From Streptomyces mirabilis (GTDB lineage Bacteria > Actinomycetota > Actinomycetes > Streptomycetales > Streptomycetaceae): 64,000 bases of DNA. The stretch lies in assembly GCF_018310535.1 (NCBI RefSeq), contig NZ_CP074103.1:372001-436000 (forward strand). Reading direction: 5' to 3'. The translations under genes were made by a program, and so were the position numbers. The notes beneath the pieces were generated by a model. It was not told the origin of the DNA, searched no databases, and worked only from the letters and a program-made list of their open reading frames with translations. Below, in pieces: positions 1 to 9,053 of the stretch. The stretch's first letter is position 1. Every line of letters starts with the position of its first letter.

Positions 1-529
1 GAACGTCCAGGGCGCCTACCAGCACATCCTGACCGACCTGTTCGGGTTCGTCGCCACCGCGATCGCCGGCGCCGTGGTGCTGTTCACCGGCTTCGCCCGC
101 GCGGACGCGATCGCCTCCCTGCTGGTGGTCGCCCTGATGCTCAAGGCCGGCTACGGCCTGGTCCGCGACTCGGGCCGCATCTTCCTGGAGGCAGCCCCCA
201 CCGGCACCGACCCCGACGCCCTGGGCGACCTCCTGGCCGCCCAGAACGGGGTGGTCGAGCTCCACGATCTGCACATCTGGACGATCACCTCCGGCCAGAG
301 CGCCCTGTCCGCCCACGTCCTGGTGGAACCGGGCGAGGACTGCCACGCGGTACGCCGGGACCTGGAACAACTCCTGGCCACCGGCCCCGGCATCACCCAC
401 ACCACGCTGCAGGTCGACCACGCCCCCGAGCAGCTGCTCACCCTGCACTCCGCCGAACCGGACGCGGACGGGGCGCACTGCGACGACGCCCACGGCCCCG
501 GCCACCGCCCCGGCCCCCACGAGCACTGA
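1..529 (+). CDS. Cation diffusion facilitator (CDF) metal exporter, C-terminal part
   Basis: The reading frame is open from base 2, so the gene begins before the window; about 175 residues are visible. The first visible helix carries an H-x3-D pair (QHILTD), the metal-site pattern of transmembrane helix 5 in CDF transporters, followed by another hydrophobic helix. A soluble C-terminal domain then has the family phrase LHDLHIWTI, and the tail is rich in His, Asp and Gly. CDF proteins export Zn, Co, Cd or similar divalent ions by proton antiport at the cytoplasmic membrane. The actual metal cannot be told from this fragment. A strong hairpin follows the stop codon. Confidence 0.9.
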   Translation, partial: NVQGAYQHILTDLFGFVATAIAGAVVLFTGFARADAIASLLVVALMLKAGYGLVRDSGRIFLEAAPTGTDPDALGDLLAAQNGVVELHDLHIWTITSGQSALSAHVLVEPGEDCHAVRRDLEQLLATGPGITHTTLQVDHAPEQLLTLHSAEPDADGAHCDDAHGPGHRPGPHEH

Positions 530-537
530 TCCGAAGG

Positions 538-579
538 CCGCTCGCCCCGGAGGCCGCGGTCCGGCTCCGGGGCGAGCGG
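538..579. terminator. Convergent transcription terminator hairpin
   Basis: Perfect 15-bp inverted repeat: arms at 538-552 and 565-579, 12-base loop. It lies between two genes that converge (CDF exporter on plus, MFS transporter on minus), so it can serve both. There is no U-tract, as is common in Streptomyces. Confidence 0.75.
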
Positions 580-585
580 ACTGTG

Positions 586-1845
586 TCAGGCGGGAAGCGG
601 CTGGGGAACCGGCGCCGCGAGTCGGCCGGTGCGGGACAGCGCACGGACGGCTGCCGCGCACAGCGCGCCGGTGGCGGCCAGCCCCGCCCAGACGAGCCAT
701 CCGGCGTGGTGGCGGTGGGCGAAGTCCCACAACGCGCCGGTGGCGAGGTTCCCCAGGGTGATACCGAGGCCGGAGACGGTGTTGTAGAGGCCGTAGTGGG
801 TGGCGACCAGCCGCCCCCCGGCCAGGGAGATGACGGTGTCCATCTCGAAGGGGTAGACCACCGCGCTGCCGGCCGCCAGCAGCACCACCGCCACCACGAG
901 CGCCCCCAGCACCACCATCTTCCCCGCCTGTGAGGGCACGAGCGCCAGGGGCGCGAAGGCCAGCCCCATCGCGGCCAGGCCCCGCACCAGGGCCTGATCA
1001 GGGCTCCAGCGGCGGTTCGCCCAGCCGGTCAGGCGCAGTTGCCCCATCACGGCCACCGCCGCGGAGACCACGAACAGGGCACTGGTGGCCTTGGTGCCGT
1101 TGCTGCCGAGCGCGTCGTCGGCGGCCAAGGGCAGCGCGAGGTAGACCTGGAAGGTCAGGACGTAGGAGCCGATCATCGCCAGCGAGAACAGCAGGAACGG
1201 CCGGTTGGCCACGACCGTGCGCCACTGGGCCAGCACCCCGCCCTCCTCTCGCCCGGCAGCGCCGTTCTGCCGGGCGGACGCGGGCAGGGCCCGCCATTGC
1301 AAGATGGTCAGCGCGGCAAAGATCGCGGCGGCCACGGTGCACACCGCGCGGAAGTCGGCGGCCAGCAGGGCGAGTCCGACCAGCGGGCCGAGGAGCATGC
1401 CGGCCTGGTAGTAGACGTTGAAGGTGGCGAACGCGTCGACCCGGCGTTCGCCGGCTTCGGCGGCGAGGTAGGCGCGGACCGCGGGGTTGAACAGGGCGCC
1501 GGCGAAGCCGGTTGCCGCCGAGGCGATGATCAGCGCGGGGACGTTGTCGACCCAGCCCAGCAGGGCGAATCCGGCGGTACGCAGCAGGCATCCGGCGATG
1601 ATGGGGGCTTTGTAGCCGTAGCGGTCGGCGATGGTGCCGCCGATGAGGAACATGCCCTGCTGGGAGAGGTTGCGTACGCCCAGGACCAGACCGACCGTCC
1701 AGGCGGCGAGGCCGAGGTCGCCGGTGAGGTGGGCGGCGAGGTAGGGCATGAGCATGTAGAAGGCGAGGTTGATGGCGAACTGGTTGGCCATCAGCAGCCG
1801 TACGACCGGGGGGAAGGAGGCGGTGGCGGCCCACAGGGTCTTCAT
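586..1845 (-). CDS. MFS transporter paired with a cysteine-synthase-like enzyme
   Basis: A 419-residue protein with about twelve hydrophobic segments. The loop [11 protein letters not shown] near residue 55 matches the MFS loop 2-3 signature (G-x3-D-R-x-G-x-R/K). The ATG overlaps the stop codon of the upstream PLP enzyme by four bases (ATGA), so the two are translationally coupled. Such pairing suggests that the transporter moves the product or substrate of that enzyme. MFS-enzyme pairs of this kind are known from amino-acid-derived metabolite export, but the substrate here is unknown. Much longer readings in the same frame upstream belong to the shadow of the PLP gene. Confidence 0.88.
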   Translation of the reverse strand: MKTLWAATASFPPVVRLLMANQFAINLAFYMLMPYLAAHLTGDLGLAAWTVGLVLGVRNLSQQGMFLIGGTIADRYGYKAPIIAGCLLRTAGFALLGWVDNVPALIIASAATGFAGALFNPAVRAYLAAEAGERRVDAFATFNVYYQAGMLLGPLVGLALLAADFRAVCTVAAAIFAALTILQWRALPASARQNGAAGREEGGVLAQWRTVVANRPFLLFSLAMIGSYVLTFQVYLALPLAADDALGSNGTKATSALFVVSAAVAVMGQLRLTGWANRRWSPDQALVRGLAAMGLAFAPLALVPSQAGKMVVLGALVVAVVLLAAGSAVVYPFEMDTVISLAGGRLVATHYGLYNTVSGLGITLGNLATGALWDFAHRHHAGWLVWAGLAATGALCAAAVRALSRTGRLAAPVPQPLPA

Positions 1846-3002
1846 CGGGCGGCCTCCGCCAGGGTGCAGGCGGCAGCGTCCGGGCCGAGCGCGGCGGTGC
1901 CGGCGAGGGGGTCGGTGACGGTGGTGCACCGCGTCCAGCGGGTGACGGTGCGCTCGCCAGGGAAGCTGATCTCCTCGGGGGCGTCTGGGGGCTGGTGGCC
2001 GAGCAGGTGGTGTTCGCGGCAGTACGTGTCGTCGAAGACGGTCGTGGTGTAGCGCTGGGGGCCGTCGGGGAAGACCGCCGCGATCCTCGCTTCGGCGGGC
2101 AGCTGTCCGGCGAGCCAGCGGGCGGCGAGGGCGACCGCCCCCACGCTCCAGCCGCCGGTGGCGTAGTGGGCCCTGGCCAGGGCGCGGGCCGCCCACACCG
2201 CCTCGGGGGCGGCGACCCAGTGGACTTCGTCGAACAGCGTGTAGTCGACGTTGCGGGGATAGATGCTGCTGCCCAGCCCCCGCATCAGGCGCGGCGCGGC
2301 GGGCTGCCCGAAGATCGTCGAGCCGGTCGTGTCGACCCCCACCACCGTCAGGTCGGGGAAGTAGCCGCGCAGCACGGAGGCGATCCCGGCCGAGTGGCCG
2401 CCCGTTCCCACGCTGACAACCAGGGCGTCGATCCGGCCGAGCTGGGCGATGAGTTCGTGGGCCAGGGGTCGGTAGGCGGCCACGTTGTCCGGGTTGTGGT
2501 ACTGGTCGGGGCACCAGGCGTCCGAGCGGGCGGCGAGGAGTTCACCGACCCGTTCGCGGCGGGCCTGCTGCCAGCCGCCGGTGGGGTGCGGCTGTGTCAC
2601 GGTCTGCACGTCGGCTCCATAGGCGGTGAGCAGGCCCGTCATCATCGGCTCCATGCCCGGGTCGGTGACCACGGTGACCGGGTGCCCGAAGGTGACCCCG
2701 GCCAGGGCCAGGCCCAGGCCGAGCGTGCCGGAGGTCGACTCCACGATGGGCGCCCCGGGCAGCAGGTCCCCGCGCTCGCGGGCGCGGGCCACCATGTACA
2801 GGGCGGTGCGGTCCTTGATCCCGCCGGGGTTGTGGCCTTCGAGTTTCGCCCAGAAGCCGCGGCCCGAAGCAGCGAATGGCTCGCCGACCCACAGCAGAGG
2901 GGTGTCACCGACCAGACCGGCCGGGGTGTGCGAGGGCAGGGATGTGGCGGCCAGCAGCCGGGCCGGGGCAGGGGGAAGTACGGGCAGGAGCGAAGAGTTC
3001 AT
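1842..3002 (-). CDS. PLP-dependent cysteine synthase family protein
   Basis: A fold-type II PLP enzyme of 386 residues. It has the substrate-loop region GDTPLLW, the PLP-lysine motif [10 protein letters not shown], an ESTSGTLG phosphate-binding stretch and the glycine loop [10 protein letters not shown]. These are hallmarks of the cysteine synthase/cystathionine beta-synthase family. I chose the ATG at 3002 because GGGAGA sits about 8 bases upstream; an in-frame start at 3086 adds 28 residues that do not look conserved. The C-terminus extends past the standard fold. It is coupled to the downstream MFS carrier. Candidate reactions are beta-replacement on O-acetyl- or O-phosphoserine, or formation of a diaminopropionate-type amino acid. 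The exact one is not visible. Confidence 0.85.
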   Translation of the reverse strand: MNSSLLPVLPPAPARLLAATSLPSHTPAGLVGDTPLLWVGEPFAASGRGFWAKLEGHNPGGIKDRTALYMVARARERGDLLPGAPIVESTSGTLGLGLALAGVTFGHPVTVVTDPGMEPMMTGLLTAYGADVQTVTQPHPTGGWQQARRERVGELLAARSDAWCPDQYHNPDNVAAYRPLAHELIAQLGRIDALVVSVGTGGHSAGIASVLRGYFPDLTVVGVDTTGSTIFGQPAAPRLMRGLGSSIYPRNVDYTLFDEVHWVAAPEAVWAARALARAHYATGGWSVGAVALAARWLAGQLPAEARIAAVFPDGPQRYTTTVFDDTYCREHHLLGHQPPDAPEEISFPGERTVTRWTRCTTVTDPLAGTAALGPDAAACTLAEAAR

Positions 3003-3149
3003 GGCGCAGGTCTCCCGCAGCCGTGCCCCCTGCCAGGAGGCGTGGCCGCATCGGTTGAGCGGGCAGGCGGACGCTTCAGATCGCACGGCACCACGCCGAC
3101 TCCGGGAGCGGAACGGCTCCCCGTTGGCCAGTGCGGTGCGCCGCCTGGT

Positions 3150-3581
3150 CTAGGTCCGCCACACCCCGAGCGCAGCGCGCCTGCGGCCCGGAGCTCCACC
3201 CTCGCCGGGCCCCGCCCGGGGCGGGGCGGCCATCACCATCTCCAGCAGTGACGCTTCCACCGGCGAGAGCGCCAGCGCGGTGCAGACGGCCATCGGAGCG
3301 GCCGGGGCAGTGACCCGCTGGGCCGCGACGGCAGGGGTGTCCTCCCCGGAGCACTCCACCGTCGGGTGCGACGGCAGCCGGGAGCCTTCCGCAGAGGCAT
3401 TCGCTGCCGACAGGGCGTGGGCAGCGGTGGTGATCGGCACGGTGTCCGCGCGGGCGCTCCCGGTGAGCTGGGGGCCGTGCGCGCAGCCGAGCAGGTGAAC
3501 GAGCCCGAGCAGGACCACGGCGATCACCGATGCCAGGGGCCGTCCGCGCTGTGCGCTCCGGGGCAACACCCACACCGACAT
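3150..3581 (-). CDS. Small exported protein, function unknown
   Basis: A 143-residue protein not recognised as a known family. The N-terminus has basic residues followed by a hydrophobic run ending in LLGCAHG, which resembles either a signal peptide or a weak lipobox. The rest is Ala/Pro/Thr-rich. It diverges from the His-rich secreted protein and the DUF305 lipoprotein. That association suggests a part in an extracytoplasmic metal response, but this is guilt by proximity only. No convincing ribosome binding site precedes the ATG. Confidence 0.5.
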   Translation of the reverse strand: MSVWVLPRSAQRGRPLASVIAVVLLGLVHLLGCAHGPQLTGSARADTVPITTAAHALSAANASAEGSRLPSHPTVECSGEDTPAVAAQRVTAPAAPMAVCTALALSPVEASLLEMVMAAPPRAGPGEGGAPGRRRAALGVWRT

Positions 3582-3675
3582 GTCACATACGGTACGCGAT
3601 CAGTCACGTAAAGTGCCGATAAGGGTGGAGGCAGCCCACCCGGCCGGGGTTACCAGCGCCGCCTACGATGAGCGC

Positions 3676-4080
3676 GTGAGCCGTGTCCGCTTCCCTTCGG
3701 CGCCGGAGCCCGCCTGGCGGGTGAAGGTGCTACTGGTGCTGGCCGTACTCGTCGGCCTGCTGGGCATGCACGGTCTCGCGTCCGCCAGCATGGCACCCGC
3801 GGCTGCCGCGCCCATGCCCGCTCACGCACCAGCAGCCGTCCCGGCTGACGACTGTGGATGCCACGATCAGGCCCATGGTCCGGCCGGAGGCCACGGCCAT
3901 CACGCCGACGCGCTCTGTGTCGCCGCCGGCACGAGCCACGGCCCGGCCCTTCCTGTCCTGACACAAGTGGCCGTCGAGCCGACCGCGCCCCACGGGGTGC
4001 CGCAGCACCAGCGCGGACACGCCTTCGACGGCGGCCGGGCCCCGCCCTCCTTGAGCGAACTGCAGCTCCTGCGCATTTAG
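3676..4080 (+). CDS. His/Cys-containing exported protein (DUF6153-like)
   Basis: About 134 residues from the GTG at 3676; an in-frame ATG at 3580 would add an unlikely 32-residue extension. One hydrophobic helix (KVLLVLAVLVGLLGMHGL) is followed by an extracytoplasmic region with CGCHDQAH and GGHGHH, a probable metal-binding patch. The layout resembles small DUF6153-type proteins that neighbour DUF305 copper-associated genes in Streptomyces; that assignment is from memory of the family, not a search. It lies 84 bases before the DUF305 gene on the same strand and is probably co-transcribed with it. Confidence 0.6.
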   Translation: MSRVRFPSAPEPAWRVKVLLVLAVLVGLLGMHGLASASMAPAAAAPMPAHAPAAVPADDCGCHDQAHGPAGGHGHHADALCVAAGTSHGPALPVLTQVAVEPTAPHGVPQHQRGHAFDGGRAPPSLSELQLLRI

Positions 4081-4164
4081 GCGCGCCCGCCCGGCACCGC
4101 CCTTACGGCGACCGCCGCGCTCCGGCATGCCCATCCGATGCTTCACCACAGGAGTTGCACCGCC

Positions 4165-4800
4165 ATGACCACACACCGTTCCACCCTCCGCCGGGCCGCC
4201 GCCGTGACGGCCGCCGCCACCGTGGCCCTCGTCCTCGCCGCCTGCGGCAGCAGTGACACCGGCACCTCCGGCAGCGGCACGACGACCCCGCCCGCCTCCG
4301 CCTCGGCGTCGACCGGGGCGCACAACGCCGCCGACGTCGCCTTCGCCACCCAGATGATCCAGCACCACCGCCAGGCCATCGCGATGGCCGACCTGGCCGC
4401 CACCCGGGCCGCCAACAGCGACGTCAAGACCCTGGCCACGAAGATCAAGAACGCGCAGGACCCGGAGATCACCACCATGTCCGGCTGGCTCAAGACGTGG
4501 GGCGAGAAGGTCCCCGACGCCATGGGCGGCATGGACCACGGCATGGACCACGGGAACGCCTCGCCCATGCCCGGCATGATGACCACCCAGCAGATGGACG
4601 AGCTGAAAGACGCATCCGGCAAAGCCTTCGACACCGCGTTCCTGACCATGATGGTCGGGCACCACCAGGGCGCGATCGAGATGGCGAAGACGGAGAAGAG
4701 CAACGGCGTCTACGGCCCGGCCAAGGCCCTCGCCGACGACGTGATCACCGCGCAGAGCGCGGAGATCACCCAGATGAACAAGATGCTCGGCACGAGCTGA
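4165..4800 (+). CDS. DUF305 family metal-associated lipoprotein
   Basis: A 211-residue lipoprotein with a lipobox (LAACGSS) near residue 29. Two halves each carry the DUF305 signature: QMIQHHRQAIAMA and MMVGHHQGAIEMA. A Met/His-rich linker (MGGMDHGMDHG) lies between them and is typical of copper-binding extracytoplasmic proteins. The ATG at 4165 has AGGAG ten bases upstream. DUF305 proteins form ferritin-like four-helix bundles on the outer face of the membrane and are often found next to copper or other metal resistance genes. A long perfect hairpin follows. Confidence 0.92.
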   Translation: MTTHRSTLRRAAAVTAAATVALVLAACGSSDTGTSGSGTTTPPASASASTGAHNAADVAFATQMIQHHRQAIAMADLAATRAANSDVKTLATKIKNAQDPEITTMSGWLKTWGEKVPDAMGGMDHGMDHGNASPMPGMMTTQQMDELKDASGKAFDTAFLTMMVGHHQGAIEMAKTEKSNGVYGPAKALADDVITAQSAEITQMNKMLGTS

Positions 4801-4867
4801 CCCAGCCGGACGGGGACGGCACCTGAGAGACGTCGCCCCGTCCGAGACGCTTCAGCAGGTCGGCCTG

Positions 4868-4911
4868 GACCGGCTCCCCGTTCGCCGGGTGCGGCGAACG
4901 GGGAGCCGGTC
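4868..4911. terminator. Bidirectional terminator, perfect 19-bp stem
   Basis: Arms at 4868-4886 and 4893-4911 are exact reverse complements, with a six-base loop. It sits between the convergent DUF305 and CadD-type genes and ends 7 bases before the CadD stop codon, so it can terminate transcription from both sides. Confidence 0.85.
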
Positions 4912-4917
4912 CTCGTC

Positions 4918-5544
4918 CTACAAGCCGAAGGCGCCGCCTTCGATGAGGATGAGCAGGCCGATGCCGATGAGGACGACGGGGAGCAGGATGTGGCCCCAGC
5001 GGGCCAGGGCCTTGGCGATGACGGGTCGGGTGGCGAAGAACTTGCCCGCGAAGATCCACACGGCGAGCAGGATCAGGAACACCACGGCGTAGACGCTCAT
5101 GCCGCCGACGCCGGCGGTGGCGAACACCGGGACGTAGACGCCGATGTTGTCGCCGCCGTTGGCGAAGGTCACCGCGGCGACCTCCAGGATCTTGGGCCCG
5201 CCCTCCTTGGCCGCACTCTCCTCGTCCCCGCCGTCGCGGTGGTTCTGCCACGCCTGCCAGGCGGCCTTAAGGCCCAGGATCAGCGGCAGCAGACCGAGGT
5301 AGGGGATGGCCGACTCGGGCAAGAACGTGGCGCCGAACGCGGCGGCCACCGCCACACCGAGGATGGCCGCGAAGCCAAGACACTGCCCCGTCGCGATGTT
5401 GCGGGTGGAGCCCTTGTGCCCGGCGCCCTGCGCGAAGAACAGCGCGAGGACCAGGATGTCGTCGATGTTCGTCACCGCGAACAGACCGGCCGCCTGCCCG
5501 ATGATCCCCAGATCCACTGGCTGTCCCACCCCGTACCCTCGCAC
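4918..5544 (-). CDS. CadD-type cadmium resistance/efflux membrane protein
   Basis: About 208 residues with some six membrane segments. The conserved TNIDD at the end of the first helix and NGGDNIGVYVPVF in the middle are characteristic of the CadD branch of the LysE exporter superfamily; the charged middle loop (HRDGGDEES) is cytoplasmic. Known members confer cadmium resistance. The first codon is uncertain. GTG at 5544 gives the longest form, but GTG at 5517 is where conserved similarity should begin (VDLGIIGQAAG) and has a GGGTGG run ahead of it. Together with the CDF exporter and DUF305 lipoprotein it makes this end of the window metal-handling. Confidence 0.87.
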   Translation of the reverse strand: MRGYGVGQPVDLGIIGQAAGLFAVTNIDDILVLALFFAQGAGHKGSTRNIATGQCLGFAAILGVAVAAAFGATFLPESAIPYLGLLPLILGLKAAWQAWQNHRDGGDEESAAKEGGPKILEVAAVTFANGGDNIGVYVPVFATAGVGGMSVYAVVFLILLAVWIFAGKFFATRPVIAKALARWGHILLPVVLIGIGLLILIEGGAFGL

Positions 5545-5617
5545 CGACGCAACCGGCGCGACCCTACTTCAGCGGGCCCGGCCGCCAGGGCCCGGCCCTA
5601 CCTCACGCAGAAGTTGC

Positions 5618-6352
5618 TCAGCGCTGTCCGCCACCGGGCCCCACACGCTGACGGCCGTGCTCGGCGGTGTTCCAGGTGGCGATGGAGGCGGTGGCCAGTG
5701 CGGCGCCGAGGAGGGCTCCGGCGAGGGTGTCGGTGGGCCAGTGCACGCCGAGGAACATGCGGGTGAAGCAGACCCCGGCGACCGAGACCGCTGCAACGGC
5801 GACGGCGAGGCACCACAGGCCGGCGCGGAGACCGGCTCGCCGGGCGAGCCAGAGGAGCAGGACGCAGCTGGCGGCGGCCGTCATGGCGTGGCCGGAGGGC
5901 ATGGCGTTGAAGCTGGCGGAGTCGACGGGGTGTTCCCACACCGGCCGGTCGCGGCCGACGGCCCAGCGCAGTACGGACCGGATGCCGGATTCGACGGCGG
6001 AGGTCGCGGCGATCCACAGTGCGAGGAGCCGCCGGCCGTGCCGCCACAGGACGATCACCCCCACGGTGAGCAGGGCCCTCATGGTCCAGGGGTCCCAGAT
6101 CCAGTCGGTCAGGATGCGGTTGGCATGCGTACACGCGGGGTGTTCCAGCGCCAGGACGTGCAGGCGCGAGGCCAGTCGGTGGTCCGCGCGGAGCAGCGGC
6201 GGCCAGCCGGCGGCGACCAGGGCGATGACGGTGGCCGCGGCGGCGGTCAGGATCAGTGCGGCCTTCCCGTTCGGCTCGGCCCACCAGTGGGCTGCGCGAC
6301 TTCTGCCGGGTGCCTTCGCTGCGCGGGGAGTTGGAGTGTCGGTGCCGGCCAT
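5618..6352 (-). CDS. PAP2 superfamily membrane phosphatase
   Basis: A 244-residue integral membrane protein with the three PAP2 blocks: a GRDRPVW segment, PSGHAM, and RMFLGVHWPTDTLAG, whose His and Asp are catalytic. The start at 6352 is fixed by GAGGAGG about 7 bases upstream; much longer in-frame readings upstream are shadow. PAP2 enzymes dephosphorylate lipid phosphates such as undecaprenyl pyrophosphate or phosphatidate outside the membrane. A 17-bp inverted repeat shared with the padR region lies 95 bases upstream, so this gene is probably in that regulon. A second PAP2 gene of the same regulon is at 10531. Confidence 0.9.
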   Translation of the reverse strand: MAGTDTPTPRAAKAPGRSRAAHWWAEPNGKAALILTAAAATVIALVAAGWPPLLRADHRLASRLHVLALEHPACTHANRILTDWIWDPWTMRALLTVGVIVLWRHGRRLLALWIAATSAVESGIRSVLRWAVGRDRPVWEHPVDSASFNAMPSGHAMTAAASCVLLLWLARRAGLRAGLWCLAVAVAAVSVAGVCFTRMFLGVHWPTDTLAGALLGAALATASIATWNTAEHGRQRVGPGGGQR

Positions 6353-6446
6353 CGGGTGGCCTCCTCGAAGAAACCAGCGGGTCACGTGTGGCGCCCGGTT
6401 ATGGCAGTCGCCGTGTGGTGAAGACGCCCACAGACAACGTATGCCG

Positions 6447-6463
6447 ATATCGTGCGCCGATAC
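6447..6463. promoter_or_regulatory. Putative PadR operator A
   Basis: ATATCGT-GCG-CCGATAC fits the 17-bp pattern ATATCGN-N3-CCGATAT found at four further promoters here. It sits in the divergent region between the PAP2 gene (start 6352) and the flavin oxidoreductase (start 6573), so it could control both. Confidence 0.6.
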
Positions 6464-6572
6464 CTCCTTGGCCCTCACACTGGTGCAGGGGGAATCGGCT
6501 CCTGTGGCTGGGCGCCTTCCCGCGTTGTTGCGCGCCCTGGGGAGGGTGCCGCGCCGATGAGCAGGGGGATGT

Positions 6573-7850
6573 ATGACGCAGTCGCTTTCACCACAACATG
6601 GCGCCCGGGACCGGGCCGCGTCCGACCGGCCGGGTGGCCCGGTGGTGGTGATCGGTGCCGGGCCGTACGGGTTGTCGGTGGCTGCGCATCTGCGCGCCGC
6701 AGGAGTGCGCGTGCGGGTCTTCGGGGAGGTCATGGGCAGTTGGCGGCATGCGATGGCCACCGGCATGTTCTTGAAGTCGACTCCTGCCGCGACCGATCTG
6801 TCCGCACCGCAGCCGGGCGGGGGGCTGGCGGACTTCTGCCGGGCGACGGGCGAGTCGGAGCTGACCGAGCTGACCCCGATCCCGTGCGAGGTGTTCGTAC
6901 GGTATGGCATGTGGTTCGCCGACCGGTACGTCGGCGCGGTCGACGCGGCACGGGTGATGTCGGTGCAGTCCACGGGTGCCGGTTTCACCGTCGGGCTGGA
7001 GGACGGGGAGGTAGTGGAGGCCACAGCCGTGGTGGTCGCCACCGGCCTCGGCGCGTTCGCGCACATCCCCGGCGGGCTGCGTTCTCTGGTGCCCGCCGGT
7101 CCGGGCCCGGAGGCGGTGGTGTCCCACACGAGCCAGCACACCGACCTGTCCCGCTACGCCGGACGGCGGGTCGCGGTCATCGGCGGCGGCCAGTCCGCCC
7201 TGGAGAGTGCCGCGCTGCTCCACGAGGCCGGCGCACAAGCACAGGTGGTGGTGCGCACGCACCGGGTGCTGTGGGGCGGTACTCCGGCGCTCCGGCGGCC
7301 GGTACTGCAGCGGCTGGCGCACCCTTACTCGCCGCTGGGTGCGGGCTGGGCGCTGGCCGGGGTGTGCCGTGCTCCCGGTGCGGTGCGGGGGCTGCCGGCC
7401 TCTGCCCGGCTGTGGCTCTTCCGCCGTGCGCTGGGCCCGTCGGGAGGATGGTGGCTGCGTGACCGCGTCGAAGGAGCCGTGCCCGTGCACACTTCACGGC
7501 ACATCGAACACGCACAACTGCATGGCGCCGAGGTGCAGTTGCGTCTCGCTGGCGAGGGCGATGGCCCGGCGGAGCTCACCGTCGACCATGTCCTGGCCGC
7601 CACCGGCTACCGCCTCGACGTCGACGCCCTCGACTTCCTGACTCCGCCCCTGCGCCAGGCGGTGGCCCGCGTGCCCGGTGCCAAGGCCCCCCAGCTGTCC
7701 GGCGCGTTCGAGACGAGTGCGCCGGGCCTGTACGCCACCGGCTCCCTGGCCGCGCCGATGTTCGGCCCCATGCTGCGTTTCGTCGCAGGCACCGAATTCG
7801 CTGCCCGCCGCATCACCAGGCGCCTGGCACGCCAGTCGGCCGAACGCTGA
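6573..7850 (+). CDS. FAD/NAD(P)-binding oxidoreductase, flavin monooxygenase-like
   Basis: A 425-residue protein with an N-terminal FAD Rossmann motif (VVIGAGPYGLSVAAHL, about residues 25-40) and a second dinucleotide fold (VAVIGGGQSALESAALL, about residues 208-225) for NADPH. A third ATGYRLD motif lies near the C-terminus. This order matches flavin-containing or lysine-N-hydroxylase-like monooxygenases and YpdA-like reductases. The substrate is unknown. GCAGGGGG lies 5 bases before the ATG. Putative operator A lies about 110 bases upstream, suggesting control by the nearby PadR protein and a role in a redox or xenobiotic response. Confidence 0.82.
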   Translation: MTQSLSPQHGARDRAASDRPGGPVVVIGAGPYGLSVAAHLRAAGVRVRVFGEVMGSWRHAMATGMFLKSTPAATDLSAPQPGGGLADFCRATGESELTELTPIPCEVFVRYGMWFADRYVGAVDAARVMSVQSTGAGFTVGLEDGEVVEATAVVVATGLGAFAHIPGGLRSLVPAGPGPEAVVSHTSQHTDLSRYAGRRVAVIGGGQSALESAALLHEAGAQAQVVVRTHRVLWGGTPALRRPVLQRLAHPYSPLGAGWALAGVCRAPGAVRGLPASARLWLFRRALGPSGGWWLRDRVEGAVPVHTSRHIEHAQLHGAEVQLRLAGEGDGPAELTVDHVLAATGYRLDVDALDFLTPPLRQAVARVPGAKAPQLSGAFETSAPGLYATGSLAAPMFGPMLRFVAGTEFAARRITRRLARQSAER

Positions 7851-8061
7851 CCAGCCGCAGCTGGGGCCCCTGCGAACGTAGGTGGGGGCCTCGGGCCGCG
7901 CTGTGCTTGACGTCTCCGCAAGTGGTGCGGCCGATGAGGGGCGTATGGACATCGGTGCGTCATCCTGCCCTGCCGTATGGCCCCCGCCGCCGGCTTGTGC
8001 CAGCTGCTGGGCACCAAAATCCGGCGCACCCGGCCGCCGCCGGCGGACAGCGGACCCTTTA

Positions 8062-8078
8062 GACTCGACCACCGATAT
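8062..8078. promoter_or_regulatory. Putative PadR operator B (autoregulatory, degenerate left arm)
   Basis: GACTCGA-CCA-CCGATAT: the right half is perfect and the left half keeps TCGA. It lies 40 bases upstream of the padR-like ATG, where a repressor that controls its own gene would bind. Confidence 0.5.
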
Positions 8079-8117
8079 CGGTTTCGTCACTGCCCGGCGG
8101 GCAGGGAGGTGGATGGG

Positions 8118-8426
8118 ATGCGGGAGTTCCAGCGAGGCGCGGTGCGGCTGCACATCCTGCATCACGCGGCCGAAGAGGAGATCCACGGCGCCTGGATGAC
8201 GCAGGAACTGGCCAGTCACGGCTACCAGATCAGCCCCGGCACGATGTATCCGACGCTGCACCGGCTGGAGGCCGACGGGCTGCTGGTCTCCGAGCAGCGG
8301 GTGGTCGATGGCCGCACCCGGCGGGTGTACTGGGCCACCGAAGCAGGGAAACAGGCGTTGGCCGATGACCGCCGGGCGCTCAAGGAGCTGGCCCGGGAGG
8401 TCCTCACTGGCGACGCCGACGGCTGA
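8118..8426 (+). CDS. PadR family transcriptional regulator
   Basis: A 102-residue winged-helix protein. The block GYQISPGTMYPTLHRLEADGLL (positions about 36-57) is the recognition-helix signature of PadR regulators, followed by the wing (QRVVDGRTRRVYWAT) and a C-terminal dimerisation helix. The ATG at 8118 follows GGGAGGT by 7 bases; longer in-frame starts lack such a site. PadR proteins are mostly repressors released by phenolics or other small molecules. The shared 17-bp inverted repeat in front of this gene and five neighbours makes it the likely local regulator. Confidence 0.92.
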   Translation: MREFQRGAVRLHILHHAAEEEIHGAWMTQELASHGYQISPGTMYPTLHRLEADGLLVSEQRVVDGRTRRVYWATEAGKQALADDRRALKELAREVLTGDADG

Positions 8427-8440
8427 GGCCACGCTTGCGG

Positions 8441-8941
8441 TCACCGCTGGTCCACACCGTCCGGCAGGCTGGCGGGAGCGCAGCGCAGCCGGGCGTCCAC
8501 GGAACAGACGCCCGCGCCGACGATCAGCAGGAACAGACTGCCGCAGAGCTGGGCGAGGTCGGTGCGGGACTCGTGGATGAAGTCCCACCAGCCCGACTCG
8601 CCCTTGAACAGCGGCGCGTTGCCCCACAGGATGGGCAGCTTGGTGATCAGCAGGGCGCCGAGCATGTCGATCACCATCGGTACGACGGCGAGCCGGGTCA
8701 GCAGCCCGGCCAGGATCAGCAGCCCGCACACGATCTCGAAGACGCCGTCCAACGGGCCGAAGAACCCCGGGAGGGGGATGTTCGCCTTGTCGAACCGGCC
8801 CGTACCGAGTGCGTCGGGGCGCAGGAACTTCAAGATGCCCTCGCAGAGGAACACCAGGCCGACGTAGAGACGGATCAGGATGACCGCTGCGGGAGCGGTG
8901 GTCGAGGTCAGCCGGGTCGGCCAGGTACTGAGCTGCGTCAT
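8441..8941 (-). CDS. DoxX family membrane protein
   Basis: A 166-residue protein with four hydrophobic segments. The opening RLYVGLVFLCEGILKFL and the following FFGPLDGVFEIVCGLLILAGLLTR are typical of DoxX/DoxD-like proteins. The start at 8941 is chosen because AAGAGGGG lies 9 bases ahead and the N-terminal extension of the longer frame is unconserved. DoxX proteins are linked to quinone or thiol redox at the membrane; their exact chemistry differs between family members. A perfect copy of the shared 17-bp inverted repeat sits 30 bases upstream of the start, close enough to block transcription or translation initiation. The gene converges with padR. Confidence 0.88.
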   Translation of the reverse strand: MTQLSTWPTRLTSTTAPAAVILIRLYVGLVFLCEGILKFLRPDALGTGRFDKANIPLPGFFGPLDGVFEIVCGLLILAGLLTRLAVVPMVIDMLGALLITKLPILWGNAPLFKGESGWWDFIHESRTDLAQLCGSLFLLIVGAGVCSVDARLRCAPASLPDGVDQR

Positions 8942-8970
8942 GTCGTGGTGCCCCTCTTGCTGACGGAGAT

Positions 8971-8987
8971 ATATCGGACGCCGATAT
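8971..8987. promoter_or_regulatory. Putative PadR operator C (perfect inverted repeat)
   Basis: ATATCGG-ACG-CCGATAT: two exact 7-bp arms with a 3-bp spacer, the best copy of the motif in the window. It lies 30 bases upstream of the DoxX start codon. Confidence 0.65.
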
Positions 8988-9053
8988 CGTCCCGCGAGGC
9001 AGCTCGGCCCAGCCGGATATGTGGCTGTCCGGCAGCGGGCGCGTCGCGAGGTC

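Noticed and set aside
586..2514. 642-codon minus-strand frame as one protein
   Set aside because: The first 223 residues are low-complexity Arg/Pro shadow of the PLP enzyme; MFS similarity starts at the ATG at 1845.
5574..5597. GGGCCCGGCC direct repeat with a 4-base gap
   Set aside because: Simple GC-rich repeat between two same-strand genes; no matching copies and no clear hairpin beyond self-complementarity.
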